From Pelagibacterium sp. (lineage in GTDB: Bacteria > Pseudomonadota > Alphaproteobacteria > Rhizobiales > Devosiaceae): a stretch of 64,000 nucleotides of DNA. Under the pieces are notes generated by a model, which saw only the letters and a list, made by a program, of their open reading frames with translations, was not told the DNA's origin and ran no database searches. The position numbers were made by a program, and so were the translations under genes. Positions 9,243 through 18,935 of the stretch are shown here, piece after piece. The stretch spans positions 1 to 64,000 of the forward strand of contig PBNW01000033.1 of NCBI GenBank assembly GCA_002723255.1, in the 5' to 3' direction. Position 1 is the first letter of the stretch, and every line of letters begins with the position of its first letter.

Positions 9243-9271
9243 CTTGACTCCCGCACCCCCCTCTCCTATCT
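9243..9271 (+). promoter_or_regulatory. RpoH-type heat-shock promoter of groESL
   Basis: CTTGAC at 9243-9248 and CCTATCT at 9265-9271 are separated as in the alphaproteobacterial sigma-32 consensus (CTTG, about 17-18 bases, CYTATNT). It lies directly upstream of the CIRCE operator and groES. Confidence 0.8.
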
Positions 9272-9284
9272 GCACCATATGCTG

Positions 9285-9311
9285 CTAGCACTCCCGACGT
9301 TAGAGTGCTAA
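9285..9311. promoter_or_regulatory. CIRCE operator (HrcA site) upstream of groES
   Basis: TAGCACTC at 9286-9293, a 9-base spacer and GAGTGCTA at 9303-9310 match the CIRCE inverted repeat. It differs from the consensus only in the outermost left base. It sits just downstream of the heat-shock promoter, where HrcA would block transcription. Confidence 0.93.
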
Positions 9312-9357
9312 TAGCGGAGGAAATTGCATCTCAACTTCACGTTCCAAAGGAGCGACT

Positions 9358-9648
9358 ATGAGCTTCCGTCCCCTGCATGACCGCGTTGTGGTCCGCCGCG
9401 TCGACAGCGAATCCAAGACCGCTGGCGGCATCATCATTCCAGACACCGCCAAGGAAAAACCCTCCGAGGGCGTTATCGTTTCCGTCGGCGCCGGAGCCCG
9501 CGACGACAATGGCAAGGTCGTTCCGCTCGACGTCAAGGAAGGCGACCGCGTCTTGTTTGGCAAGTGGAGCGGCACCGAAGTCAAGGTTGGCGGCGAAGAC
9601 CTGCTGATCATGAAAGAGTCCGACATCATGGGCGTGATCGAAGGTTAA
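9358..9648 (+). CDS. groES: Co-chaperonin GroES
   Basis: A 96-residue Cpn10 that caps the GroEL ring during protein folding in the cytoplasm. It begins [16 protein letters not shown]. The mobile-loop region [17 protein letters not shown] contacts GroEL. The C-terminal part [19 protein letters not shown] is standard. The ribosome site is AAAGGAG. It is the first gene of the groESL operon, under combined RpoH and CIRCE control, and is followed by an intercistronic hairpin. Confidence 0.98.
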   Translation: MSFRPLHDRVVVRRVDSESKTAGGIIIPDTAKEKPSEGVIVSVGAGARDDNGKVVPLDVKEGDRVLFGKWSGTEVKVGGEDLLIMKESDIMGVIEG

Positions 9649-9655
9649 TCCGGAC

Positions 9656-9675
9656 GCGCTTCCGGTTGGAAGCGC
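9656..9675 (+). promoter_or_regulatory. Intercistronic stem-loop between groES and groEL
   Basis: GCGCTTCC (9656-9663), loop GGTT, GGAAGCGC (9668-9675): an 8-bp perfect stem just after the groES stop codon. The arm sequence is identical to the outer arms of the palindromic repeats near 3.5 kb. It has no U-run, so it is more likely an mRNA-stability or processing element than a terminator. Confidence 0.6.
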
Positions 9676-9726
9676 CCCCAAAACCTTCGGATGCCCTTTT
9701 TCATTTTTTGCAAGGAGCAGAATTAA

Positions 9727-11370
<1,644 letters not shown>

Positions 11371-11398
11371 GGAATCCATTTCGCTCACGGGCCGTACC

Positions 11399-11439
11399 GC
11401 ATTCGGCCCGAAGCGCTAAAACCGCGCTGGGCCGAATGC
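11399..11439. repeat. Inverted repeat after groEL
   Basis: GCATTCGGCCC (11399-11409) and GGGCCGAATGC (11429-11439) are perfect 11-bp complements around a 19-base loop, 28 bp after the groEL stop. There is no T-run. It may stabilise the groESL mRNA 3' end. Confidence 0.55.
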
Positions 11440-11520
11440 TGGCCCTGCGCGGGCGCGGCCAACGATGGCCGGGCGCTCTTTGCGCCTTAAAGAAAAAGAA
11501 TTGGGACCTCTCCAGGGTCT

Positions 11521-11577
11521 CGAACGGGAAGGGCAGTGCTTCGGCGCTGCCCTTTTCGTTTGGAACTTCCCGTTCGC
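11521..11577 (+). terminator. Nested hairpin, likely groESL terminator
   Basis: The inner stem GGGCAGTGC/GCGCTGCCC (11531-11553, TTCG-containing loop) is followed by TTTT, as in an intrinsic terminator. An outer perfect pair, CGAACGGGAAG (11521-11531) and CTTCCCGTTCG (11567-11577), encloses it. Confidence 0.7.
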
Positions 11578-11634
11578 TTTTTGCCTGGCACGGCTTTGTC
11601 GGCGCCTGCAAAGCAGGCTTGCACACCGTACGAC

Positions 11635-12423
11635 TCAGGGGAAAAAGAGCAGCTTTATTGCGAGGATGATCGAGACGACGATCACCAGGGGGCGGATGAT
11701 TTTGGCGCCGTAGCGGATGCCGGTGACGGCGCCGAGGTAGCCGCCGAGGATCTGGCCTGTGGCCATGACGATCGCCACTGGCCAGACGACGTCTCCGGCG
11801 ATGATGAAAAAGATCAAGGCAGCGAGGTTGGAGACGACGTTGAGAATCTTGGTGTGGGCCGAGGCGCGGGCTGCCGAGAGGCCGAACAGGGCGACGAAGG
11901 CCAGCATGAAGAACGAGCCGGTGCCGGGGCCGAAAAGGCCATCGTAAAAGCCGATCACGAAGGCGAAGGCGGGAACGAAGGTTGCAAATTTGAGTCGGGC
12001 GGCGCCATCGATGTCCCTGATCGAGGGCGAGAAGGTGAAATAGAGCGCGACGGCGATCACGGCGACCGGGACAAGGATCTCAAGAGCGGAGGTATCGACC
12101 TGCTTGACGACGATGGCGCCGAAAAGCGAACCGGCGAAGGCCGCGCCGATGGCGGGGACCAGCGACAGGATCGAGACGTAGCCCTGGCGCCAATAGGTCC
12201 AGGCGGCCATCGTGGTGCCGACGATCGATTGGGCCTTGTTGGTGGCGATGGCGCCCAATGGCGGCAGGCCGGCCCAGAGCAGCGCAGGGATGGTGATCAG
12301 GCCGCCGCCGCCGGCAACGGCATCGACAAAGCCGGCGATGACGCTGACGCCGCCCAGCGCCACAAGGACCCAGATATCGTACACGGAAAGGACTCGTCGT
12401 TGCGTGGTGGCGCTTGCTGGCAC
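11635..12423 (-). CDS. TauE/SafE family sulfite/anion exporter
   Basis: A 262-residue polytopic membrane protein with about eight hydrophobic segments. The family glycine-rich motif FVDAVAGGGGLITIPALLWA is near residue 32, and a repeat-like FGPGTGSFF motif appears in the second half, matching the two-fold TauE/SafE (DUF81) layout. Members are proposed to export sulfite or organosulfur anions; the substrate here is unknown. The assigned GTG start at 12423 is uncertain, and an in-frame GTG 13 codons later (VYDIWVLV) would also suit the family N-terminus. Confidence 0.85.
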   Translation of the reverse strand: MPASATTQRRVLSVYDIWVLVALGGVSVIAGFVDAVAGGGGLITIPALLWAGLPPLGAIATNKAQSIVGTTMAAWTYWRQGYVSILSLVPAIGAAFAGSLFGAIVVKQVDTSALEILVPVAVIAVALYFTFSPSIRDIDGAARLKFATFVPAFAFVIGFYDGLFGPGTGSFFMLAFVALFGLSAARASAHTKILNVVSNLAALIFFIIAGDVVWPVAIVMATGQILGGYLGAVTGIRYGAKIIRPLVIVVSIILAIKLLFFP

Positions 12424-12574
12424 GAAGCGGGGCGGTTTGCAACCGGATCGATGCTGGGGGCGCCGCTACTGTATATTGATTGGCGAACAATCTGTCGGTG
12501 ACAGGTGGATTTTTCAAACGGTGGTCATGCGGCAGTGTCCGGTCATCGCAAATCGGATACTGGACGCAAAGACC

Positions 12575-12955
12575 ATGAACGCGCTTCAAACCTATCTACC
12601 GACTGTGGGCCGCATCTTTCTGGCCCTCATCTTCATTCTCGCCGGCCTGAGCAAGATCCCGGCCATCGAGGGCAATGTGGGCTATATGGAAATGTTCGGC
12701 GTGCCGGGCCTCCTGATCTGGCCGACCATCCTTTTGGAAGTCGTTGGCGGCATCATGCTGGCGATCGGGTTCAAGGCCCGCTGGGCGGCGGCGGCACTGG
12801 GTGCCTTCTCGCTGGTTGCGGCATTGATCTTCCACACCGACTTTTCCAACCAGATGGAAATAACCAATTTTCTCAAGAACGTCGCCATAGTGGGCGGCAT
12901 GCTTTACGTCATCGCCTTCGGGCCGGGAGCGCTGGCGGTCGATACCCGCAAGTAG
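12575..12955 (+). CDS. DoxX family membrane protein
   Basis: A 126-residue protein with four hydrophobic helices, beginning MNALQTYLPTVGRIFLALIF. The pattern FILAGLSKIPAIEGN near residue 20 and the conserved mid-protein GGIMLAIGFKARWAA fit the DoxX family, which is linked to respiratory or redox processes in membranes; a specific role cannot be assigned. An in-frame open reading frame extends far upstream, but the family N-terminus sets the start at this ATG. It ends just before a bidirectional terminator shared with hisG. Confidence 0.85.
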   Translation: MNALQTYLPTVGRIFLALIFILAGLSKIPAIEGNVGYMEMFGVPGLLIWPTILLEVVGGIMLAIGFKARWAAAALGAFSLVAALIFHTDFSNQMEITNFLKNVAIVGGMLYVIAFGPGALAVDTRK

Positions 12956-12979
12956 GCGCTATTGCCAAAAAAAGAAAAA

Positions 12980-13003
12980 GGGCCGCGCGAGCGGCCCTTT
13001 TTT
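12980..13003. terminator. Bidirectional terminator between doxX-like gene and hisG
   Basis: A perfect 7-bp stem GGGCCGC (12980-12986), tetraloop GCGA, GCGGCCC (12991-12997), with A-rich sequence on the left and TTTTTT on the right, serves both converging genes. The right T-run overlaps the hisG stop codon. Confidence 0.9.
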
Positions 13004-13712
13004 ATGGCTGGAACCGGGTGGCGCCGATGGCGTCGGTCAGTCGGTTGAGGACAGCCAGCCTGCCCTCGTGCCACTCGGCGTTGCGGGCGACGAGCAGCAG
13101 GGATTCGCTTTTGAGCATCACGCCATCTTCGAGGATGCGCAGGCCGTTGGCCTTGAGCGTTGCGCCGGTCGAGGTGATGTCGACGATGAGATCGGCGGCG
13201 CCCGATGCCGGCGCGGCCTCAGTGGCGCCGAGGCTTTCGACGATCCGGTACTCGGCAATGCCGTGCGCGGCGAAGTGGCGGCGGGTGAGATTGACGAATT
13301 TTGAGGCGATCCTGAGCCAGCGGCCATGGCGGGCGCGGAAATCGGCGGCGACATCAGAGAGATCGTCCATGGTGGTGACGTCGATCCAGGAATCGGGAAC
13401 GGCGACCACCGCATCGGCGCGGCCAAAGCCGAGGCGCTTGACGATTTCAACCTGCTGGGGCCCGGTTTCGGCGGTTTCGTGAATCAGGTCCTCGCCGGTG
13501 ATGCCGATATCGATGGTGCCGCGGATCAACTCGCGGGCGATTTCCGACGCCGAGAGAAAGCGCACGATCACATCGGGCATGGCGGCCATTTCGCCCAGAT
13601 AGGAGCGTGCGCCACCGGGGCGCTCGATGGGCAGGCCGGCTTTTTCAAAGACCGCTACAGCTTCTTCCTGTATGCGCCCTTTGGAGGGGAGCGCGAGCAT
13701 GATCGAGCTCAT
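13002..13712 (-). CDS. hisG: ATP phosphoribosyltransferase, short catalytic subunit
   Basis: Catalyses the first step of histidine biosynthesis, joining ATP and PRPP. At 236 residues it lacks the C-terminal regulatory domain of long HisG, so it should need HisZ, whose gene immediately precedes it (4-bp overlap). It begins MSSIMLALPSKGRI, with GTIDIGITGEDL near residue 68 and the PRPP-loop-like segment DLIVDITSTGATLKAN near residue 177. Feedback inhibition by histidine would be exerted through HisZ. Confidence 0.94.
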   Translation of the reverse strand: MSSIMLALPSKGRIQEEAVAVFEKAGLPIERPGGARSYLGEMAAMPDVIVRFLSASEIARELIRGTIDIGITGEDLIHETAETGPQQVEIVKRLGFGRADAVVAVPDSWIDVTTMDDLSDVAADFRARHGRWLRIASKFVNLTRRHFAAHGIAEYRIVESLGATEAAPASGAADLIVDITSTGATLKANGLRILEDGVMLKSESLLLVARNAEWHEGRLAVLNRLTDAIGATRFQP

Positions 13713-14788
13713 GGCCGAACCTCCGCTTCGAGACGGTCAACCCAGACGGCGCACCCGACGGCGGGGATATCCTGGGAGGCACCGAGGCGTTTGAGCAGGC
13801 GGTCATATTGTCCGCCGGAGACGAGCACCAGCCCCCCTGCTCCGGTCACCTCGAAGGTGATGCCGGTGTAATAATCGAGGCGCGGGGAAAAGCCGGCGTC
13901 AAACAGGATCGATTTTGCCTTGAGGCCATCGCGCAATTGGTCGACGCGGCGGCTTGCGCCGGCCAATGCCGGGGTCAGATCGATGCCGGTGGACTGGCCG
14001 AGCGCGCCGATTGCAGCGAGCGATTTGTCGGCGGGGCCGGAGATGGCGAGATAATTGCGCAGCAGATCGATTGTCGGGCCGGGAACGCGTTGGGCTTCGA
14101 GCGCCTGTTTTTCGAGATAGCGGGCGGCGATTTCCTCGGGCGTGCGGCTTTCGGTGAGGCTCAATCCGTTGGTGAGCATGAGTTCACCGACCCAATCGGC
14201 GATATCGTCGGCCGGCAGTCCGGCCGGGCCGGGCATGGGGGGTCTTGGATCGGCGAGGCGGTCGAGCAGCGCCGTCATGGCCTCGGGGTGACCGAAGCGG
14301 GCGCGGACGCGGGGGCGCCAGACATCGGGCATGTCGCAGGCGGCGAGCAGGGTTTCAAAAAGATCGATATCGCCGACGCGGATATGGGGTGCTGTCACGC
14401 CATAGATGTCGGTGACGGCGCGGGCAAAGCCGATCACCTGATCGAGCGCGGCATCGGCGTCGGGGAGGGCCAAAAGCTCCATGCCGCCCTGATCGAACTG
14501 GGCGGGGCCATCGGTGCGCTGGCGAAAGACCGGACCGAGATAACCATAGGCTGCCGGGGTCGCGGCCCCATTGGCGATGTGGTCGATGGCGTTGGGCAGC
14601 GTGAAATCGGGCCGCAGGCAGAATTCGGAGCCATCCATGCCCTGGGTGAGGATCATGCGCGCGCCCAGTTCTTCGCCAGCCAGATCGAAATAGGCGGCTG
14701 GGGAGACGAGGATCGGTGGCGCGGCAAGGGTGACGCCGGGAGCGGTGACCAGCGCTTCGAGGGCGGAGCGGCAGGCGATGGCGGTCAT
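13709..14788 (-). CDS. hisZ: ATP phosphoribosyltransferase regulatory subunit
   Basis: A HisRS-like paralogue without tRNA charging that activates short-form HisG. It is 359 residues from an ATG overlapping the hisS stop codon as TGATG; an upstream in-frame start 21 bp earlier is less likely. Class II synthetase-like features include FRQRTDGPAQFDQGGMELL near residue 90 and LDYYTGITFEVTG near the C-terminus. The arrangement hisS-hisZ-hisG with overlaps suggests one transcript in which translation is coupled. Confidence 0.92.
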   Translation of the reverse strand: MTAIACRSALEALVTAPGVTLAAPPILVSPAAYFDLAGEELGARMILTQGMDGSEFCLRPDFTLPNAIDHIANGAATPAAYGYLGPVFRQRTDGPAQFDQGGMELLALPDADAALDQVIGFARAVTDIYGVTAPHIRVGDIDLFETLLAACDMPDVWRPRVRARFGHPEAMTALLDRLADPRPPMPGPAGLPADDIADWVGELMLTNGLSLTESRTPEEIAARYLEKQALEAQRVPGPTIDLLRNYLAISGPADKSLAAIGALGQSTGIDLTPALAGASRRVDQLRDGLKAKSILFDAGFSPRLDYYTGITFEVTGAGGLVLVSGGQYDRLLKRLGASQDIPAVGCAVWVDRLEAEVRP

Positions 14789-16296
14789 CACCCGTTCGCC
14801 TTCATCCATGCGGCAACGGCCGGAATCTGTTTGACGAAATCGACCATTTGATCGCGCGGGACCGAATACTGGCCGGGGCGTTCGGTTTTCCAGGCGGCGT
14901 TGTCGGTGATCGAGGCGGCGGCTTCGGCACCCTCGGCCAGATCCTTGATCTGGACGACGCCCTGCTCGCGCTCATCGGAGCCCTGGATGATGACGGCGGG
15001 GGCGTTGCGCTTGTCAGCGTATTTCATCTGCTTGCCCATGTTCTTGGACGAACCCAGGAACAACTCGGCGCGGATGCCGTCGGCGCGCAGATCGGCGACC
15101 ATTTTCTGGTAGTCAGCGATGCGGTCCTTTTCCATGACGGTGACCACGACGGGGCCGGTGACCGGGGCGGCATCGAGATTGCCGGTGAGTTTAAGGGCCG
15201 AAGCGAGGCGCGAGACGCCAATGGAAAAGCCGGTGGCGGGGGTGTGCTCGTTGCGGAAGCGCGAGACCAGACCATCGTAACGGCCACCGCCGCCGACCGA
15301 GCCGAACACCACATCCTGACCCTTTTCGTTCTGGACGGTGAAGGTCAGTTCGATTTCGAAGACCGGGCCGGTGTAGTATTCGAGGCCACGGACGACGGAG
15401 GGGTCAATCTTGATGCGGTCGGGGCCGTAGCCGGCAGAGTCAAAAAGGCCCGCCATTGCCCGCAACTCTGCAATGCCTTCGTCATACGTCGCGTTGTCTC
15501 GGACGATCACATCATACCCAGCCAGACGCGCTACGCTTGAAGGGTCATTAAGGTTTTCCATAGCAGCGAAAGTTACCAGCCGCTGAATGGTATCAATACC
15601 ATGTTCCGTGAGGCCGGCTCCCTCCGTAAAATCTCCACTCTCATCTCTACGGCCCGGCCCTAGAAGTAGTCGAACGCCGCCAAAACCGAACTTGTCCAGC
15701 TTGTCGATGGCGCGCAGTACGGTCAACTTCTGGGCTTCATCGGTGACGCCAATCGCCTGCATGACGCCATCGAGCACCTTGCGGTTGTTGACCCGCACGA
15801 CGTATTTGCCCTGCAAACCCAGCGCGTCCATGGTGTCGGCCATCATCATGCACATTTCGGCGTCCGATTCCGGGCCACCGGCGCCCACGGTATCGGCGTC
15901 GAATTGCATGAACTGGCGGAAACGGCCGGGGCCGGGCTTTTCGTTGCGGAACACCCAGCCCTGCCGGTAGGACCTGAACGGTTTGGGCAGGTCCTGATAG
16001 TTCTGGGCGAAATAGCGGGCGAGCGGGGCTGTGAGATCGTAGCGCAGGCTCATCCATTGGTCGTCATCGTCCTGCACGGAAAACACCCCGGCATTGGGGC
16101 GGTCGGTGTCGGGCAGGAATTTGCCCAGGGTTTCGGTGTATTCGAAAAACGGGGTCTGGATGGGATCGAAGCCGTAGCGCTCGTACACATGGCGGATTTT
16201 GGCGACCATCTGTTCGATGGCGGCGAGGTCCGCGGGTTCGGAGTCGACAAAACCGCGCGGCAGGCGCGGCTCGATGAGCGCTGAATTCTTGGCCAT
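14788..16296 (-). CDS. hisS: Histidyl-tRNA synthetase, divergent alphaproteobacterial type
   Basis: A 502-residue class II synthetase. Motif 2 reads [19 protein letters not shown] near residue 112 rather than the ERPQxGR-type text of most bacterial HisRS. The histidine-binding motif is [10 protein letters not shown] near residue 300, and motif 3 contains [13 protein letters not shown]. This matches the divergent HisRS that recognises tRNA-His without G-1. A segment coding residues of about 203-275 (15470-15690) uses clearly more A/T-ending codons than the rest. It heads the hisS-hisZ-hisG operon. Confidence 0.95.
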   Translation of the reverse strand: MAKNSALIEPRLPRGFVDSEPADLAAIEQMVAKIRHVYERYGFDPIQTPFFEYTETLGKFLPDTDRPNAGVFSVQDDDDQWMSLRYDLTAPLARYFAQNYQDLPKPFRSYRQGWVFRNEKPGPGRFRQFMQFDADTVGAGGPESDAEMCMMMADTMDALGLQGKYVVRVNNRKVLDGVMQAIGVTDEAQKLTVLRAIDKLDKFGFGGVRLLLGPGRRDESGDFTEGAGLTEHGIDTIQRLVTFAAMENLNDPSSVARLAGYDVIVRDNATYDEGIAELRAMAGLFDSAGYGPDRIKIDPSVVRGLEYYTGPVFEIELTFTVQNEKGQDVVFGSVGGGGRYDGLVSRFRNEHTPATGFSIGVSRLASALKLTGNLDAAPVTGPVVVTVMEKDRIADYQKMVADLRADGIRAELFLGSSKNMGKQMKYADKRNAPAVIIQGSDEREQGVVQIKDLAEGAEAAASITDNAAWKTERPGQYSVPRDQMVDFVKQIPAVAAWMKANG

Positions 16297-16446
16297 GAGT
16301 TTGGTCCCTGAAGTCCCTACAATACGGGGCTTTTAGATGTATGGCCCGTTCCCTAAACGATAAGGCTTTTCGAGACAAGGCAACGGAGCACTGTTGCCGT
16401 TTCGCCACAGGCAACCGGCAAGTGCGACAACCCGCCACATCAGGGC

Positions 16447-16475
16447 TTGGCGATCACGGATTCGTTAGCTATCAA
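16447..16475 (+). promoter_or_regulatory. Putative sigma-70 promoter of a small ORF
   Basis: TTGGCG (16447-16452), a 17-base spacer and TATCAA (16470-16475) lie about 40 bp upstream of the small ORF at 16517. It was recognised by pattern only. Confidence 0.4.
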
Positions 16476-16516
16476 TTCGGCGTCTTCAACACAAACCTCT
16501 CAAGGGAGGCGTTCCT

Positions 16517-16609
16517 ATGATAGCATTCGCAAACGTCCTCACCCGTGGTGTTGAAGCCTTCGGTTGGGCCCTGTCCCGCCGCCTCAATCGCACCGGCGTC
16601 AAAGCCTGA
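16517..16609 (+). CDS. Candidate 30-residue small protein
   Basis: An ATG preceded by a near-perfect AGGGAGG ribosome site opens a 30-codon frame ending TGA. The product starts MIAFANVLTRGVEAFG and has an amphipathic, basic C-terminal half (SRRLNRTGVKA). A plausible promoter lies upstream and no other gene occupies the stretch. I recognise no family. It could be a small membrane-associated or regulatory peptide, or a leader for the DUF1127-like gene 213 bp downstream. Confidence 0.45.
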   Translation: MIAFANVLTRGVEAFGWALSRRLNRTGVKA

Positions 16610-16822
16610 CAGCCTTCGCGATAATCAGGTCGCTCTAACCGACCCGATCTTCAAAAACACCCCCAAAGCCAACCCATCCTGACGACAGCACATTTGCGTC
16701 CTGCCGCCCGGATTCCAACCAGACTCAACCCTTGGACACGTTTCCGGGCCGGATGAACCGACTCTCGAAAACGTCTCCAGCAACATGGAGCCAGTGCGCC
16801 TTTGCGCGCCTGGGTGACGACG

Positions 16823-17068
16823 ATGTCGCACGTAAACATGCAAGTGGAAGGCGCGATCCTGCGCATTTCGCTCGATACACTGATGGCCGAGCACGGCAAA
16901 TGGCGCGTGGTCATGGCCGCGATAAAAGCGATGGTGCGCGGCCGGCGCCGGGTGCAGACGATCCGTCCGCAAGATCTGCCCAATTCGATCCGCGCCGACA
17001 TAGGGCTGCCCACAATCGTGGACCCGCCTAGAATGCCGACGGTGATGATGGTCTTTGCACGGCCATAA
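16823..17068 (+). CDS. DUF1127-like small basic protein
   Basis: An 81-residue protein beginning MSHVNMQVEG, with GGTGA as a possible ribosome site. The segment WRVVMAAIKAMVRGRRR followed by LPNSIRADIGLP resembles the Arg-rich DUF1127 module, whose members usually end RDIGL and are linked to RNA metabolism or phosphate and carbon regulation in alphaproteobacteria. The C-terminal extension after IGLP is longer than usual. The similarity is by eye only. An in-frame start seven codons earlier is possible. Confidence 0.5.
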   Translation: MSHVNMQVEGAILRISLDTLMAEHGKWRVVMAAIKAMVRGRRRVQTIRPQDLPNSIRADIGLPTIVDPPRMPTVMMVFARP

Positions 17069-17137
17069 CCGTCGGCGCATTAACGGGACGCTTGCCCTGG
17101 GCCTTTCCGCATGAAACGCGGGGAGGCTCAGGGTCTT

Positions 17138-17746
17138 TCAGGGTCGCACGAACCGGGCGCGTTGCGCCTCGATGGGCGCGCGGCAATGGCAGCCCTCGAC
17201 ATGGTCGTTGACCATGCCCATGGCCTGCATGAACGCATAGCAGGTGGTGGGGCCAACGAAGGAAAAGCCGCGCTTTTTGAGGTCTTTCGAGAGCCTTATC
17301 GACTCGGGCGATGTGGCCTGCTGGCGCAGACTGTCCCACGAATAATCGGTGGGGCGATCCTCGGGGCGGGGCTCGAAACTCCAGAAATAGGTGGCGAGCG
17401 AGCCGAACTCGTCGCGCAGCGCCTGAGCGCGGCGGGCATTGTTGATGGTCGAAACGATCTTGCCGCGATGGCGCACGATGCCGGCATCGGCAAGCAGGCG
17501 ATCGATATTGGGTTCATCGAAGGCGGCGACCGTGTCGATATCGAATCGCGCGAAAGCGGCGCGGAAATTCTCGCGCTTTTTGAGGATGGTCAGCCAGGAC
17601 AGGCCCGACTGAAAGCCTTCAAGGCAAAGCTTTTCAAACAGGCGCGTATCGCTTTCGACCGGATAGCCCCATTCGGTATCGTGATAGGACTGGTACAGCG
17701 GATCGGCGCCTGCCCAGGGGCAGCGCACGGGGTCGGCATCGGTCAT
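17138..17746 (-). CDS. tag: DNA-3-methyladenine glycosylase I
   Basis: Excises 3-methyladenine from alkylated DNA. It is 202 residues from the ATG at 17746, which has GGCGAGA upstream and places the conserved RCPWAG near residue 7. The zinc site is formed by that Cys, the His of YHDTEWG and the GCHCRAP motif at the C-terminus. The LCLEGFQSGLSWLTILKKR block carries the active-site Glu and the base-stacking Trp. It stands alone, convergent with the DUF1127-like gene. Confidence 0.94.
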   Translation of the reverse strand: MTDADPVRCPWAGADPLYQSYHDTEWGYPVESDTRLFEKLCLEGFQSGLSWLTILKKRENFRAAFARFDIDTVAAFDEPNIDRLLADAGIVRHRGKIVSTINNARRAQALRDEFGSLATYFWSFEPRPEDRPTDYSWDSLRQQATSPESIRLSKDLKKRGFSFVGPTTCYAFMQAMGMVNDHVEGCHCRAPIEAQRARFVRP

Positions 17747-17867
17747 GGAATCGTCTCGCCTAGCATTTTGATAACCATAGCGGTGGAACAAGATTTAACC
17801 ATCCCATTTGACTCAATCTTTGCCGGATGCGGGCAGGATCGGCTTTCCTTTTGAAGCCCGAGACGAG

Positions 17868-18488
17868 ATGCAGATGATCCGTATCGCCCCTGCCCTTTTG
17901 ATCCTCCTGATTCTGGCCGCGCCCGCGCAGGCTGCATCGGGTTATCGCGGCTATCTCAATGCCATGTTCGGCCCGCCGCCGGGCATGGTGCTGACACCCG
18001 ACGAGCCCCAGACCATGCTCGAATATCAGACGGAGTATGTCAGCCACCCCATGTGGCTGCGCCAGGTGGTCAGCTACCGGACCAGCGAAGCGCCGGGCAC
18101 GCTGATCGTCGATACGCGCCGGCACTTCCTGTTTCTGGTGCTGGAAAACGGGCACGCCATGCGCTACGGCATCGGAGTGGCGCGGATGGGGTTCGAGTGG
18201 AGCGGAACCCATCGGGTGAGCGCCAAGCGCGAATGGCCGAGCTGGACACCGCCGGCCGAAATGCATGCCCGCCAGCCGGGCCTGCCCAAATTCATGCCCG
18301 GAGGGCCGAACAATCCGATGGGGGCGCGGGCGCTCTATCTGGGGTCGACCCTCTATCGCATCCACGGCACGAACGAGCCGTGGAGCATCGGGCGGTCGGT
18401 CTCTTCGGGGTGTATCCGGATGACCAATGAAGATGTGATCGATCTTTACGGGCGGGTGCCCGTCGGGGCCAAGGTCATCGTGGTGTAG
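17868..18488 (+). CDS. Exported L,D-transpeptidase (YkuD domain)
   Basis: Forms or remodels 3-3 peptidoglycan cross-links, or attaches proteins to peptidoglycan, in the periplasm. The protein from the ATG at 17868 has a signal peptide (MQMIRIAPALLILLILAAP, cleavage after AQA). The catalytic YkuD motif is split as HGTNEP...SVSSGCIRM, with Cys near residue 183, and the substrate-binding region RHFLFLVLENG is near residue 90. A longer in-frame start at 17808 would bury the signal peptide and is rejected. A hairpin followed by TTTT ends the gene. Confidence 0.9.
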   Translation: MQMIRIAPALLILLILAAPAQAASGYRGYLNAMFGPPPGMVLTPDEPQTMLEYQTEYVSHPMWLRQVVSYRTSEAPGTLIVDTRRHFLFLVLENGHAMRYGIGVARMGFEWSGTHRVSAKREWPSWTPPAEMHARQPGLPKFMPGGPNNPMGARALYLGSTLYRIHGTNEPWSIGRSVSSGCIRMTNEDVIDLYGRVPVGAKVIVV

Positions 18489-18537
18489 GCGCCGGCAACC
18501 TGTGAGCCGCCGGGCCAAGAGCGTGATGGTTATAAAT

Positions 18538-18565
18538 CCGAAGCGATTGCCACGCTTTCGGTTTT
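18538..18565 (+). terminator. Intrinsic terminator after L,D-transpeptidase gene
   Basis: CCGAAGCG (18538-18545), loop ATTGCCA and CGCTTTCGG form a stem with one bulge, followed by TTTT. The T-run overlaps the stop codon of the convergent Fis-like gene. Confidence 0.6.
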
Positions 18566-18776
18566 ACGCCGCATGGGGAATATTGAACCCCTTATCGGCA
18601 TAGTCCTTGAGCTTGTTGCGAACCGTACGGATCGAGAGCCCGAGGATCTGGGCGGCGCGGGTGCGATTACCATTTGTCTGTCGCAGGGTGGCGAGAATCA
18701 GCGTTCTCTCCACTTCGGCAACCGGCAAACCCACCATAGCCTCCGCCAGTTCGGCGTTTGGAGCAAAGTCGTACAC
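18564..18776 (-). CDS. Fis-type helix-turn-helix protein
   Basis: A small DNA-binding protein whose second half, LPVAEVERTLILATLRQTNG then RTRAAQILGLSIRTVRNKLK, is the Fis/NtrC C-terminal helix-turn-helix. It resembles a stand-alone copy of the DNA-binding end of flagellar or NtrC-type regulators. I chose the GTG at 18776 (VYDFAPNAEL), which has AAAGGA six bases upstream; an ATG at 18800 adds eight residues. Its targets are unknown. Confidence 0.8.
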   Translation of the reverse strand: MYDFAPNAELAEAMVGLPVAEVERTLILATLRQTNGNRTRAAQILGLSIRTVRNKLKDYADKGFNIPHAA

Positions 18777-18935
18777 TGCACGTCCTTTCTGAGCCCCCAT
18801 ACGCTTTGTCTAACGCCTCTAAGGGTCATCCCTTATGGTTAACAAAGCCCTAACAGCGGAGCTTACGAGAACGGCTTTTGCCTAACCCATGATAGGCATG
18901 GCGCGTTACGGTGCCATCCTGGTGCAAAAAGGGGG

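Noticed and set aside
12212-12574. Upstream in-frame extension of the DoxX-like gene
   Set aside because: It overlaps the antisense TauE gene and does not resemble DoxX. The family start is at 12575.
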